Shown: piece after piece, positions 23,425 to 30,738 of the stretch
How the letters are laid out: every line of letters begins with the position of its first letter
Position numbering within the stretch: the stretch's first letter is position 1
Origin: a virus
Length of the DNA stretch: 64,000 nucleotides
Virus record (IMG/VR): IMGVR_UViG_3300046780_000888
Span: 62,001 to 126,000 of that record
Strand: one strand, 5' to 3'
Translations under genes and position numbers: made by a program
The notes under the pieces: model-generated
Told to the model about the DNA's origin: nothing
The model's input: the letters and a program-made list of their open reading frames with translations, nothing else
Database searches by the model: none

Positions 23425-23916
23425 TCATGAGGCTCGCGAAAACGCGCGCCCACCAGATAGAGTGTACTCGCCCACAATGGGCTCCCCGATGCCAGGCCTG
23501 CAGCGCGCCGAGAGACACTTGCGCGGTTCGCCGGCAACGCGCCGGATGACGGGGCGTGGTTCGGCCGGGCGCTTCCCTTCGCCGAACACGTAGAAGCTCC
23601 GCGGATCTGGGGGCGCGACGCGCGCCATGGCATGAGCGATCGCGCCGTTCATGTCCCGCACTCGGGCCGGTCCGACGCGCAGCACGGGTGCCGCGACAGA
23701 GGCGAGCGACCGTGCGCCGCGGTCAGTCACCGCGAAGACGACGATCGTGCGACCGTCGGAGAGAGATACTGACCAGGAAAGGAGCGTGCGGCCATTCGCT
23801 TGCGCCGTGCGGATTGCCCGGGCTTGCTCGGTCGCGAGTTTCGTTTCGGGGTTCATGCCGTACTTGGCCAGGAACAGGGGCGGGCCCTCTTCGGGACCGG
23901 GGGCTCGAGCCCTCAT
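23425..23916 (-). CDS. First gene of the leftward operon, unknown function
   Basis: 163 residues. ATG 23916 is favoured over the internal ATG at 23856 because a TATGTT -10-like box sits five bases before it, as at the recombinase gene. The N-terminus contains EEGPPLFLAKYG, whose DNA is the left arm of a 20-bp inverted repeat. A middle beta-rich part (TLLSWSVSLSDGRTIVVFAV) resembles small barrel domains. No known family. As the promoter-proximal gene it may regulate or start the leftward operon. Confidence 0.55.
   Translation of the reverse strand: MRARAPGPEEGPPLFLAKYGMNPETKLATEQARAIRTAQANGRTLLSWSVSLSDGRTIVVFAVTDRGARSLASVAAPVLRVGPARVRDMNGAIAHAMARVAPPDPRSFYVFGEGKRPAEPRPVIRRVAGEPRKCLSARCRPGIGEPIVGEYTLSGGRAFSRAS
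23867..23886. repeat. 20-bp inverted repeat, left arm
   Basis: GCCAGGAACAGGGGCGGGCC, exactly complementary to 24021-24040. It lies within the coding region of the 23916 gene (GPPLFLA). Confidence 0.7.
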
Positions 23917-23932
23917 ACGTTAACATAATGTT
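23917..23932 (-). promoter_or_regulatory. Candidate leaderless promoter of the leftward operon
   Basis: Reading leftward, TTATGTTAAC (23928-23919) is followed by GT-ATG of the 23916 gene. The same ten bases precede the recombinase start. With TATGTT as the -10 box the transcript would begin at about the ATG. The sequence upstream is AT-rich (AAAAACAACAT). Confidence 0.45.
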
Positions 23933-23978
23933 GTTTTTCCCAACGCTATACCATACCCGCGTTACTGTTTGCAATGGT

Positions 23979-23993
23979 TATCACAACGTGATA
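23979..23993. promoter_or_regulatory. Palindromic operator candidate in the divergent promoter
   Basis: TATCAC-AAC-GTGATA is a perfect 6-3-6 palindrome in the middle of the 137-bp gap between the two long divergent operons. The arrangement is typical of a repressor or Cro/CI-like binding site that could switch both operons. A TTATCAC stretch also resembles a shortened DnaA box. Confidence 0.5.
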
Positions 23994-24020
23994 GTCTCCT
24001 GGCGCGGGACGCGCGGAAAA

Positions 24021-24040
24021 GGCCCGCCCCTGTTCCTGGC
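24021..24040. repeat. 20-bp inverted repeat, right arm
   Basis: GGCCCGCCCCTGTTCCTGGC, exactly complementary to 23867-23886, located just before the first rightward gene. The two arms enclose 134 bases that contain both divergent promoters. Confidence 0.7.
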
Positions 24041-24053
24041 GTAGTTGGGTGCC

Positions 24054-24803
24054 ATGACGAACCTGATGAAAACGGTCCCTGTGATTCGGGAAGCCGGTTA
24101 CGGCGAGGAAGCCGGTTACTTGTTCTCCTTCGGTGCCTACGGCACGACGCATGTAGCGGTGCTCGGAGGAAGCCTGGAAGACGGGCTCGAAGCTTGCCAG
24201 GAATGGCTCGACGACAACGCCCCGGGCCTCCTCCACACTGTGAGCGAGGAAGACTACGCGGACGCGGCCAAGGAACTCGGTCTCGAGTGGCCGTCAGAAG
24301 ACGAGGACATCGTCTCGAAGGTTACCGAGCAGGCCGAAGCCGACATGACCATGGTCGGCCACACGACGTTAGAGCACGGGAACTGTATTCCGTCGTGGGA
24401 GTGGCACGTTCGAGATCTGGACGCCGCGGAGCTCGCAACGCTCATGCACCGGTTCTGCCGAGACTGTGAGAGCGAGCTGAAGGAGAACGAGACGACGCTG
24501 TGCGCCGGGTGCATCGCGTTCCTGGTCACTGCCGTCGCGAGTGACTTGCGCGTGGAACGAGCGGGCCTCTCCCCGGAAGACTTCCCGGACGAGTATGACG
24601 GATGCGACGTGCGCCTACAGGTTTCCAAGTGGGGGAGCGATTGGGCAATCCGTGTGGGCGATGCGAGCTACGATCAGGACCACCGCGGCGATTGGGGAGC
24701 GAGCTCGATCCGTCCGGACGACACGGATGCGGCAATCCGCTCCGTGGCGGAAGACTTGGTCGACCAAGCGCTCGAAGCGGCTGCAATGAATGAGGAGGCC
24801 TAA
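24054..24803 (+). CDS. First gene of the rightward operon, unknown acidic protein
   Basis: 249 residues from ATG 24054; a TTG at 24045 is an alternative. Acidic throughout. The first part is beta/alpha (YLFSFGAYGTTHVAVLGGSL), the middle has a possible zinc site (MHRFCRDCESEL and ETTLCAGCIAFL), and the end is acidic (DDTDAAIRSVAEDLVDQALE). Not a known family. It begins the operon that runs to the CRISPR locus. Confidence 0.6.
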   Translation: MTNLMKTVPVIREAGYGEEAGYLFSFGAYGTTHVAVLGGSLEDGLEACQEWLDDNAPGLLHTVSEEDYADAAKELGLEWPSEDEDIVSKVTEQAEADMTMVGHTTLEHGNCIPSWEWHVRDLDAAELATLMHRFCRDCESELKENETTLCAGCIAFLVTAVASDLRVERAGLSPEDFPDEYDGCDVRLQVSKWGSDWAIRVGDASYDQDHRGDWGASSIRPDDTDAAIRSVAEDLVDQALEAAAMNEEA

Positions 24804-24806
24804 CCC

Positions 24807-25031
24807 ATGAAGCCCACGGATCGCTTTACTCCGGGACGATGCAACTACTGCAACGCTGCGTCGGTCGTCATGTTCCAGTACCAATCATACCTCGCGAGCT
24901 CACGGCCAGGGCGCCGCTGGCAGAAGCTCACTGTCCGCGCATGCGCGGAGCACGAAGGCTGCGTGAACTGGAACTCCATGCGCACCCTGCACCCGCATCG
25001 TCCTCTACTCCGCATCGCGAGGGCATCGTGA
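24807..25031 (+). CDS. Small zinc-finger-like protein
   Basis: 74 residues. CNYCNAAS near the start and CAEHEGC near residue 47 give a possible zinc-binding pair around VVMFQYQSYLASSR. GTGA overlap with the next gene. Similar small Cys proteins are common in phage early regions. Confidence 0.55.
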   Translation: MKPTDRFTPGRCNYCNAASVVMFQYQSYLASSRPGRRWQKLTVRACAEHEGCVNWNSMRTLHPHRPLLRIARAS

Positions 25032-25339
25032 GCGACTTTACTGACGCGATCGAACGGTGCGGGCTCCACTCTCTCCACGGTTTCAGCGTGGGCGCTTGCC
25101 CGGGGTGCGCCACATGCGGGCTCAGTGACGAGCCCACGGAGGAGGAACGTTGCCTGGCGGACGAGGCGCACTTCTCGTGGCGCCGCTGCCCCGGATGCGG
25201 CTCTACCTTCGGTGGCGATCGACACCCGGCGCACTACCTCGACAGTGACAACGAGATCAACCACACGGAAGTGTGTACGGATTGCCTGTACCTGGCCGCC
25301 AATGGCGACGAGCCGGAAGAGTGGAGCCAACACCCATGA
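25028..25339 (+). CDS. Zinc-ribbon-rich small protein
   Basis: 103 residues from GTG 25028. Three Cys clusters: CPGCATCG, RRCPGCGSTFGGDRHPAHY and EVCTDCLYLAANGDEPEEW. Likely binds two zinc ions. Overlaps both neighbours by four bases. Comparable proteins occur in actinobacterial and myxobacterial phages, function unknown. Confidence 0.6.
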   Translation: MSDFTDAIERCGLHSLHGFSVGACPGCATCGLSDEPTEEERCLADEAHFSWRRCPGCGSTFGGDRHPAHYLDSDNEINHTEVCTDCLYLAANGDEPEEWSQHP

Positions 25340-25497
25340 GACAACCTCACCCTGGCTACGAGGCGGACAACGAAGCTTTCCCGGAGGAATGGAGCACGAG
25401 CCGGCTCGCCGCGCTCCGCGGTGCAATCGGATTCACCCGCATGCGACGCCGCAACGGCTCTTTCTCCCTGTTCGACTACGTCGAGGCCAAGTCATGA
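25336..25497 (+). CDS. Small unknown protein
   Basis: 53 residues from ATG 25336 (ATGA overlap). Contains FPEEWSTSRLAALRGAIGF and a basic patch TRMRRRNGS. Supported mainly by overlap with both neighbours. Confidence 0.45.
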   Translation: MRQPHPGYEADNEAFPEEWSTSRLAALRGAIGFTRMRRRNGSFSLFDYVEAKS

Positions 25498-25814
25498 ATC
25501 AAACTTTCTCGTCCGGCCAGACCCCTGACGACGTCATCCGCGCAGCGGTGCGCAAGCAGTGTCCGGACGGGTACCCAATGAGGATCCGGTCCGCGCGTGA
25601 GTGGGCCGCGATCGCAGTGGCGTGGAACCAAGGGATCGACGCTCACCTAGAAGCGCTCACTGAGCGCTCCTCGGCGGACGGCAGCACTGGCGAGGTGCTC
25701 GTTCACCCGGACGAGCTCCACGTGCTCCTTCGTCGGTTCGCCGAAAGCGGTGACGAGGAAGCGGAGTCACTCCGTAGCTGCATTCTCTCTGCGCTGGACA
25801 TCGAGGAAGTCTGA
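25494..25814 (+). CDS. Small unknown protein
   Basis: 106 residues from ATG 25494. Helical (DDVIRAAVRKQCPDG, REWAAIAVAWNQGIDAHLEA) with an acidic end (ESLRSCILSALDIEEV). Not recognised. Confidence 0.5.
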   Translation: MNQTFSSGQTPDDVIRAAVRKQCPDGYPMRIRSAREWAAIAVAWNQGIDAHLEALTERSSADGSTGEVLVHPDELHVLLRRFAESGDEEAESLRSCILSALDIEEV

Positions 25815-25827
25815 ACGACAGGAGCCC

Positions 25828-26151
25828 ATGATGCAGTTTTCCAATCACAAGAACGAGGTGGAGCGGCAGATCATCGTCCTTCTCGTCGAGGACTGCCTCG
25901 CCGCCGGCTACGCGCTCGGCGTCAACGACGGAGAAGAAACGACGCTCGTCGGGTCCACGGACGACGTTGCCATCTTTAATGCAATGTCCACCACTGACGA
26001 GGACTTCCTCATCCTGACCAAGGGTGAGGCCAAGGGCTGGATCCGTCTCATCTACGGCAATGGAGCGGACGTGATCAGCGACTTCACCACGAACATTCCC
26101 GAGGCGGTGCTTGCCCGCGCGATCGAGCTTGCAGATAGGTTCCGACGATGA
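25828..26151 (+). CDS. Small acidic unknown protein
   Basis: 107 residues; ATG 25828 has GGAG six bases before it. Alpha/beta pattern (IIVLLVEDCLAAGYALGVND, DVAIFNAMSTTDEDFLIL, WIRLIYGNGADVI). Resembles small phage proteins of unknown role with an ALGVNDGEE-like start. Overlaps the lipoprotein gene by ATGA. Confidence 0.55.
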   Translation: MMQFSNHKNEVERQIIVLLVEDCLAAGYALGVNDGEETTLVGSTDDVAIFNAMSTTDEDFLILTKGEAKGWIRLIYGNGADVISDFTTNIPEAVLARAIELADRFRR

Positions 26152-26642
26152 CTATCCGACGTACAGCCTTCGCTCTCTCCCTCTCACTTCTCGCCGCGGC
26201 ATGCGGCGGGGCGGACTTCACGGCGGGCCAGTCACCGGACGGGACCCCGAACGCCGTCCCCTCCGACGCACCAATCGACTCCCCGAACGGGACCGGCGGC
26301 TCCGCCGGGGCTCAGGCGTCCACGGGCGGCTCCCCCTCGACGGGGGGCGTCGTGGGCTCCACCGGGGGCGCCCAGCAGGGCACGGGCGGCGTGACCGCTA
26401 CTGGCGGCACGGGCGGCGTCTCTGCAACAGGCGGAGCCGTCGGGACCACCGGCGGCGTACAGGGCACCGGCGGGGCGCCTAATGCTGGGCTCTGCGGAGC
26501 GGCCTTCCAGTGCCCAGATCCGGCGAAGTGCAGTGCCCTGATGGGTGTCTGCTGTCTCGGCGACCCGGCGTTCCCGCCCACCGGTTGTGGGTGCGCCTAT
26601 GCGTCGGGTGACCCGGCTCATCCGGGCTGCCGAGCGGAGTGA
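26148..26642 (+). CDS. Myxobacterial-style lipoprotein with Gly/Thr-rich linker
   Basis: 164 residues. Signal FALSLSLLAAACGG with lipobox LAAAC or AAAC, then GGADF as in the lipoprotein at 13389-13907. A Gly/Thr/Ser linker (residues about 50-115, repeats of GGxxxTGG) leads to a Cys-rich end (LCGAAFQCPDPAKCSAL, VCCLGDP, GCGCAYASG). Probably exported and surface-anchored. The two copies on opposite operons suggest duplication or two independent gains from a Polyangia-like host. Confidence 0.7.
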   Translation: MTIRRTAFALSLSLLAAACGGADFTAGQSPDGTPNAVPSDAPIDSPNGTGGSAGAQASTGGSPSTGGVVGSTGGAQQGTGGVTATGGTGGVSATGGAVGTTGGVQGTGGAPNAGLCGAAFQCPDPAKCSALMGVCCLGDPAFPPTGCGCAYASGDPAHPGCRAE

Positions 26643-26647
26643 TCGCC

Positions 26648-26914
26648 ATGAGCCTGTTCGCCACCGTCCACCGGTTCTTCCGGCATCGACAGGAGGACGT
26701 GCTTGCGAGGCGTTCCTTCGAGCTCCGTGCGGTGTGCGCCGGCACCATTCCCTGTCCTCACTGCAAAGACACGGGGCCGCACGAGGACAACGCGGGGCTA
26801 GGCGGCGGGCTCGCCTTTCGCTGCCGGTTCTGTCGATCGCTCTTCAAGATGAAGGATTACGACTGGGAGTGGGCCTGGAAGCAGCCCCGCTCGGAGAACG
26901 GAGAAGAAGCATGA
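26648..26914 (+). CDS. Small zinc-finger protein
   Basis: 88 residues from ATG 26648. Has CPHCKDTG and CRFCRSLFKMKDYDWEW, a standard two-pair zinc ribbon. About 100 bases without a convincing gene follow (26915-27020), ending in an AAGGAG-type site for the next gene. Confidence 0.6.
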   Translation: MSLFATVHRFFRHRQEDVLARRSFELRAVCAGTIPCPHCKDTGPHEDNAGLGGGLAFRCRFCRSLFKMKDYDWEWAWKQPRSENGEEA

Positions 26915-27020
26915 GCGCGAAGCCCTAGAAGCGTATCGGACGCTTGATTTTCCGGAGCGGCGCCTCTCCTCCAAGGGACGTCGCCCCGGGCAGTCCAGCC
27001 CGATCCAAGGAGAAACCACC

Positions 27021-27398
27021 ATGGCCAAGCAACGCACCATCACTCTCACAGCCGCCTCCCCAATCAAGATCAACGAAGAAGCGTGGCCGCTCATCGCCAA
27101 GGGCGAGGACTATCCGGGGCAGTACGATTTCCAGGCATTTGATCTTGCTTGGATCAAGGTCCGGCGCCACGAGGATGGCCGCACGATCGTCTATGGAGGT
27201 GCGGGCGATGCCTCGCACGGAGGGCGACCGGAGCGCGAGAATCGTCGCGCAGGATACCTGCTCACCAATCCGACGCGGACCGTCGAGACTATCCGCATCG
27301 TCGTCGAGGAGTTGGCCGAAACCGCGTATTGTTCGGGTCTCGCCGAGGCCGCTGGGCGCCGCTGCATCGCGGATCTCCCGGCCGAGGAACTCTCGTGA
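27021..27398 (+). CDS. Unknown conserved-looking phage protein
   Basis: 125 residues, preceded by an AAGGAGA site. Contains WPLIAKGEDYPGQYDFQAFD, IKVRRHEDGRTIVYGG and the end helix YCSGLAEAAGRRCIADLPAE. Proteins of this pattern are found in phages and proteobacterial islands; their function is not known. Confidence 0.6.
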   Translation: MAKQRTITLTAASPIKINEEAWPLIAKGEDYPGQYDFQAFDLAWIKVRRHEDGRTIVYGGAGDASHGGRPERENRRAGYLLTNPTRTVETIRIVVEELAETAYCSGLAEAAGRRCIADLPAEELS

Positions 27399-27610
27399 CC
27401 ATGACGACCTACCGCATCGTCCGCTTTTCGTTCAACAACGGCCGCGAGAACATCTTCGGCATGGGCGGGCTCTCGCTCGACGAGGCCCAGGCTCATTGCC
27501 AGGATCCCGAGACGAGCAGCAGGACCGCGACGGGAGCGGACGCCTCGCGGCTCACCCGTAAGATCGGACCGTGGTTCGACGGCTACGAAAAGGAGGATGA
27601 CGGCGCATGA
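27395..27610 (+). CDS. Small unknown protein
   Basis: 71 residues from GTG 27395 (overlaps the previous stop and is better spaced from GAGG than ATG 27401). Contains YRIVRFSFNNGRENIFGMGG and LDEAQAHCQDPETSSRTA, a pattern of small phage proteins with a YKIVRF..G start. Unknown role. Confidence 0.55.
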   Translation: MTMTTYRIVRFSFNNGRENIFGMGGLSLDEAQAHCQDPETSSRTATGADASRLTRKIGPWFDGYEKEDDGA

Positions 27611-27885
27611 CCCCCAACACCTGGGCCTTTCTCGCCGGCATTCTCGCCGGCAACATCTTCCTGCCGGCGCTCCTTTGCCGGCTCCGTCCTGGCGGGCGCT
27701 GGGACGGATGGATCGACGGACGTCGCAGCACACCGGCCAAGGGCCAGTTCGTACTTGTCTGCGAGCCGTCGAGCCAGACCATCCACGGCTACACCTTCGC
27801 CGGCAAAGAAGGTGCCACGGCGGGAGCAGAAATCTACTGGCGACCGCCGCCGCGTCCCCCTCTGCTTTTTCGGAGCCCACCATGA
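27607..27885 (+). CDS. Small membrane-associated protein
   Basis: 92 residues. A hydrophobic N-terminal helix (TWAFLAGILAGNIFLPALLC), then a beta-rich part (GQFVLVCEPSSQTIHGYTFA). Overlaps both neighbours by four bases. Not recognised. Confidence 0.5.
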   Translation: MTPNTWAFLAGILAGNIFLPALLCRLRPGGRWDGWIDGRRSTPAKGQFVLVCEPSSQTIHGYTFAGKEGATAGAEIYWRPPPRPPLLFRSPP

Positions 27886-28244
27886 AACAGAAGCTGACAC
27901 TCGAACTCGAACTCGAGGGGACCGCGGACGCCTACGCCGTCGTCGACCGCATCCTCGACGAGGGCCGCTTCCAGGAAGCGATCGAAGAGTTCGATTCGGA
28001 CTTCGGGACGGGGCCGCTCCGGGTGCTCTCAGTACAGACGGTCGTTGCGTCCGAGCGGCCTCACGCAATGCCGGAAGCGTTGCGCCTCTTCGCTGCCATG
28101 TCGACGAGCGAGCGCTGGGCGTACTGGGCGAACCAGTGCACACTCTACGATCTCTTCAAGATAGCCATGCCGCCGCGGGACACACATATCCAGCTGGACG
28201 AGCTCATCAACACCTGGGTCGGCGACTCGAGCGACCGCGCGTGA
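27882..28244 (+). CDS. Unknown protein
   Basis: 120 residues from ATG 27882. A beta hairpin start (QKLTLELELEGTADAYAVVD), a helix-rich end (MSTSERWAYWANQCTLYDLF). GTGA overlap with the next gene. Not recognised. Confidence 0.55.
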   Translation: MKQKLTLELELEGTADAYAVVDRILDEGRFQEAIEEFDSDFGTGPLRVLSVQTVVASERPHAMPEALRLFAAMSTSERWAYWANQCTLYDLFKIAMPPRDTHIQLDELINTWVGDSSDRA

Positions 28245-28504
28245 CCCCTCACCTCTTCCGTCTCTGGGTGGGCCCAGACCATGTTGCTCTCGTCGCCGAC
28301 GAGTGCCGCGAACAAGGGCTCTTTGTTCCGTTCGTTGGCTCAGAGCACGTGTACGTCCTCCATCAGTCACTCGCCCCCGACTACTCGGAGCACCGCATCG
28401 TCCACCTGTTGCGGCCCTACCTCGCTCGTCCGCCCGTGCTCTGGGCCACGCTGACGCACGAGGACGCGGCGGCTTTGCGCCACCCACAGGAGCACCACGC
28501 ATGA
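28241..28504 (+). CDS. Small unknown protein
   Basis: 87 residues from GTG 28241. Contains HVALVADECREQGLFVPFVG and HEDAAALRHPQEHHA. Overlaps by four bases on both sides. Not recognised. Confidence 0.5.
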   Translation: MTPHLFRLWVGPDHVALVADECREQGLFVPFVGSEHVYVLHQSLAPDYSEHRIVHLLRPYLARPPVLWATLTHEDAAALRHPQEHHA

Positions 28505-28935
28505 CAGACAAAAGAACCCGCGCCGAGCTGCTGACCGAGAACTTCCATCTCTCCAACATCGCCGGCAATCTGGCCAAAGAGAACTCTCTTCTCCGGGCGC
28601 AGGTCGACAGCGGGGGCGTCGCGACCCTGCAAGCAACCATCGTCACGCTCGAGGCGCGCGTCGCTGAGCTCGAGGAGGCCCTCCGCGAGAAAGAGCTGGC
28701 CTACTCCCATCTGGCCAGCGACAGCGAGTCGTACGAGCAGGAGGCCCGGGATCTCGGGGAGCGCGTCGAGCAACTCGAGCAAGCGAGCGACCCGAACGAG
28801 ATCTGCGATCATGTGCACGAGTTCCTTCGGTCCGAGCACCTCGTACCGGCGGCGCTGGATGCTCCCCTACGGCTCGCGCCCCACTCGTACCGCGTCGGTC
28901 TCCACGAGGCCATCCAGAAAGTCGTCAATCAATGA
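28501..28935 (+). CDS. Coiled-coil protein
   Basis: 144 residues. Residues about 30-95 form a long charged heptad region (LQATIVTLEARVAELEEALR, DSESYEQEARDLGERVEQLE), predicting a dimeric coiled coil; a globular tail of about 45 residues follows. Role unknown. Overlaps the next gene by ATGA. Confidence 0.6.
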   Translation: MTDKRTRAELLTENFHLSNIAGNLAKENSLLRAQVDSGGVATLQATIVTLEARVAELEEALREKELAYSHLASDSESYEQEARDLGERVEQLEQASDPNEICDHVHEFLRSEHLVPAALDAPLRLAPHSYRVGLHEAIQKVVNQ

Positions 28936-29216
28936 GCGCGACTCGCAACAAGAAACTCCGATGGGTCAAAGGGCGCCTCGCCTCGGGTCCGTACAAGGGC
29001 CAGTTCTGGGCAGCCCAGCTTGACGCGGCGTTCCTGATGGTCGTCCCCGGGCATCCGCTCGGGCAGTACGAGGTCTGGTTCGCGGACATGGTGCTCGGCG
29101 AGAAGCCGACGGTACGGGAGGCGCAGGCGTTCGCTGAGGCGACGCTCCGGGGCTACATGGACCGCATGGCCCGCGGGCTCTGCAAGCTCCTCGGCCCAGC
29201 CGGCTATCCCGGCTAG
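28932..29216 (+). CDS. Small unknown protein
   Basis: 94 residues. Starts with basic MSATRNKKLRWVKGRL, then beta segments (YKGQFWAAQLDAAFLMVVPG) and a C-terminal helix. It ends at the GCTAGCC repeat. Not recognised. Confidence 0.5.
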   Translation: MSATRNKKLRWVKGRLASGPYKGQFWAAQLDAAFLMVVPGHPLGQYEVWFADMVLGEKPTVREAQAFAEATLRGYMDRMARGLCKLLGPAGYPG

Positions 29217-29231
29217 CCATTGTGGCTAGCC
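29212..29231. repeat. Paired GCTAGCC intergenic repeat (second copy)
   Basis: GCTAGCC-ATTGTG-GCTAGCC; matches the block at 16443-16462 in all but the central bases. It covers the end of the preceding gene and the gap before the gene at 29254. Confidence 0.5.
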
Positions 29232-29253
29232 CATGCTAACAGAAGGGACCGTG

Positions 29254-29496
29254 ATGACAGTCCTCGACCCAGAAACCGACGCCCGCCTGTGGGCGCTCGC
29301 CTTCCGCATCTCCGATCTCGAGACGCCCGAGCAAGCCGGCGCGGTGGTTCCTGCGATCACGGTGCTTCTCGCAGAGCAGACCCCCGCAACCGTTGACCGC
29401 GTCTTCGCTCAGGTCAAGAAGATGCTCGTCGACTTCCAGGAGACGGACGCGTTCAGGGCCGCGAAGGCGCAAGCGGCGAGGAGGGCGCCGTCATGA
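29254..29496 (+). CDS. Small helical protein
   Basis: 80 residues; ATG 29254 (GTG 29251 possible) behind AGAAGGG. Helical with a LAFRISDLETPEQAGAVVPA start and an amphipathic end. First gene after the CTAG-rich gap; it may have its own promoter. Not recognised. Confidence 0.5.
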   Translation: MTVLDPETDARLWALAFRISDLETPEQAGAVVPAITVLLAEQTPATVDRVFAQVKKMLVDFQETDAFRAAKAQAARRAPS

Positions 29497-29576
29497 TGCT
29501 CCTCGGCCACGTCCTCTCTGCGGCATGCATCCCGTTCACCGAAGCGAAAGCGGTAAGAGGAGGCGAACTCGAATGA
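29493..29576 (+). pseudogene. 5' fragment of a duplicated gene
   Basis: The 27 codons (MMLLGHVLSAACIPFTEAK, then out of register) closely match the beginning of the gene at 29898-30131 (MMLLGQALAVAGIPFTEAK). The DNA match includes the upstream GGCGCC and ends near 29560. The matching 3' piece is at about 29857-29890. A foreign segment lies between them. Confidence 0.6.
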
Positions 29577-29884
29577 ACGTCACCAGGGGCCCCGTTTGTC
29601 TTGCGGTCCGAATACAGGCGGCCGGAACAATTCAGAGGTGGACCGTTGTCGGTCTAACGGCACGCTCTAAATATGGAGAATGTATCTTCGCGGCCCATTT
29701 TATGGCCACGTCTGCAGAGGAGGCTCGCGAGCAAGCCTTCGGTGCATTTTTGGATTTCCGGGCGCGCTTGGAGGTGGTCGTGTGTACCGCGGCCGATGGG
29801 GTTACGGAGGTTTTTTGCCTTGGGTCCGATCTCGCCCAAAGAGAAGGTGATCTCGAATGCTCCAACTCTCCTTCGACAACCTGA
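29573..29884 (+). CDS. Gene on a segment inserted in a duplicated gene
   Basis: 103 residues from ATG 29573 behind GAGGAGG. Core residues 5-90 (VCLAVRIQAAGTIQRWTVVG, YGECIFAAHFMATSAEEARE) are lower in GC than the neighbours and unlike anything around. The last ten residues (LECSNSPSTT) come from the remnant of the interrupted gene read in another frame, so the stop itself is borrowed. Function unknown. A mobile small gene (moron) is the simplest reading. Confidence 0.55.
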   Translation: MNVTRGPVCLAVRIQAAGTIQRWTVVGLTARSKYGECIFAAHFMATSAEEAREQAFGAFLDFRARLEVVVCTAADGVTEVFCLGSDLAQREGDLECSNSPSTT

Positions 29885-29897
29885 GGACGGCGCCATC

Positions 29898-30131
29898 ATG
29901 ATGCTTCTCGGTCAAGCCCTCGCTGTGGCAGGCATCCCGTTCACTGAAGCGAAAGCGGTTCGCAGGGGCGCTCACGTGACCATCAAGTCGATCGTGCTCC
30001 GCTCCGAGGACGACCGGGAGGCCACACTAGCGATGCTCCAACTCTCCTTCGAGAATCCGACGATCGAGGACGGCGCGATCCGTGTCGCGACCCCGGAAGA
30101 GATCGCCGAGTCGGACCGGTGGCAGGAATGA
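29898..30131 (+). CDS. Small unknown protein, intact duplicate copy
   Basis: 77 residues. Starts MMLLGQALAVAGIPFTEAKA, then a beta/alpha end (VTIKSIVLRSEDDREATLAM, LQLSFENPTIEDGAI). The intact member of a duplicated pair; see 29493-29576. ATGA overlap with the next gene. Confidence 0.55.
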   Translation: MMLLGQALAVAGIPFTEAKAVRRGAHVTIKSIVLRSEDDREATLAMLQLSFENPTIEDGAIRVATPEEIAESDRWQE

Positions 30132-30328
30132 TCTACACCGGCAAGAAGACCAAGCTCGACTGGTCGGGGCGCATGGCTGCGCACGACGGACACCCGATCT
30201 GTCTCATCGAGGATGACTCCGGCAAGGTCACACACATGGTGCTCAGCACCGGTGGTGTAGTGCCAGGAAACTGGCAAGGGCGGCGCGTACGCATCACCGT
30301 GGAGGTCCTACCCGATCCACCGGCTTGA
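30128..30328 (+). CDS. Small beta-rich protein
   Basis: 66 residues from ATG 30128. Beta pattern (GHPICLIEDDSGKVTHMVLS, WQGRRVRITVEVLPDPPA), likely a small barrel. Not recognised. Confidence 0.5.
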   Translation: MIYTGKKTKLDWSGRMAAHDGHPICLIEDDSGKVTHMVLSTGGVVPGNWQGRRVRITVEVLPDPPA

Positions 30329-30379
30329 AAACGCACCTGACTCAAAAGCCTTCACCAACAGTTGAGAGGAGCCCCTCGC

Positions 30380-30715
30380 ATGCACGAAACTCACTGCAAA
30401 CAATGTGGCGCTATCGATGCGCACGAGCATCGCGAGCGCTGCGATGGATGCGGCAAACTGATCAAGACGGACGCCCCTAGCTCATACGTGCAAATGCACA
30501 TCGAGCAATCACACCGAAGGCTCAGCGAGAACGCCCGCGCGTACTGTCCGGAATGCACAGCGATCGTACAAGCCTCTCTTCCGGCGTGGAGGTGCGCGCG
30601 CTGCGACCACCCTCGTCACATGCACAATAGAGGGTGCCTGATGCTCCTCGAGCCGCTCCCGAACGGCGGCTATCAATCGTGCGATTGCAGCCACTTCGTG
30701 GCGCCAGATCGATAA
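30380..30715 (+). CDS. Zinc-finger protein with several Cys pairs
   Basis: 111 residues from ATG 30380 (GAGAGGAG upstream). Pairs: CKQCGAIDAHEHRERCDGCG, YCPECTAI, WRCARCDHPRHMHNRGC and SCDCSH. Up to three zinc sites. Such proteins are often nucleic-acid or protein binding; function not known. Confidence 0.6.
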   Translation: MHETHCKQCGAIDAHEHRERCDGCGKLIKTDAPSSYVQMHIEQSHRRLSENARAYCPECTAIVQASLPAWRCARCDHPRHMHNRGCLMLLEPLPNGGYQSCDCSHFVAPDR

Positions 30716-30738
30716 TCCCATCACCGAAAGGAACCGAC

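Noticed and set aside
23940-24000. Replication origin in the divergent region
   Set aside because: Only one shortened DnaA-like TTATCAC and no iteron cluster; the palindrome explains it better as an operator.
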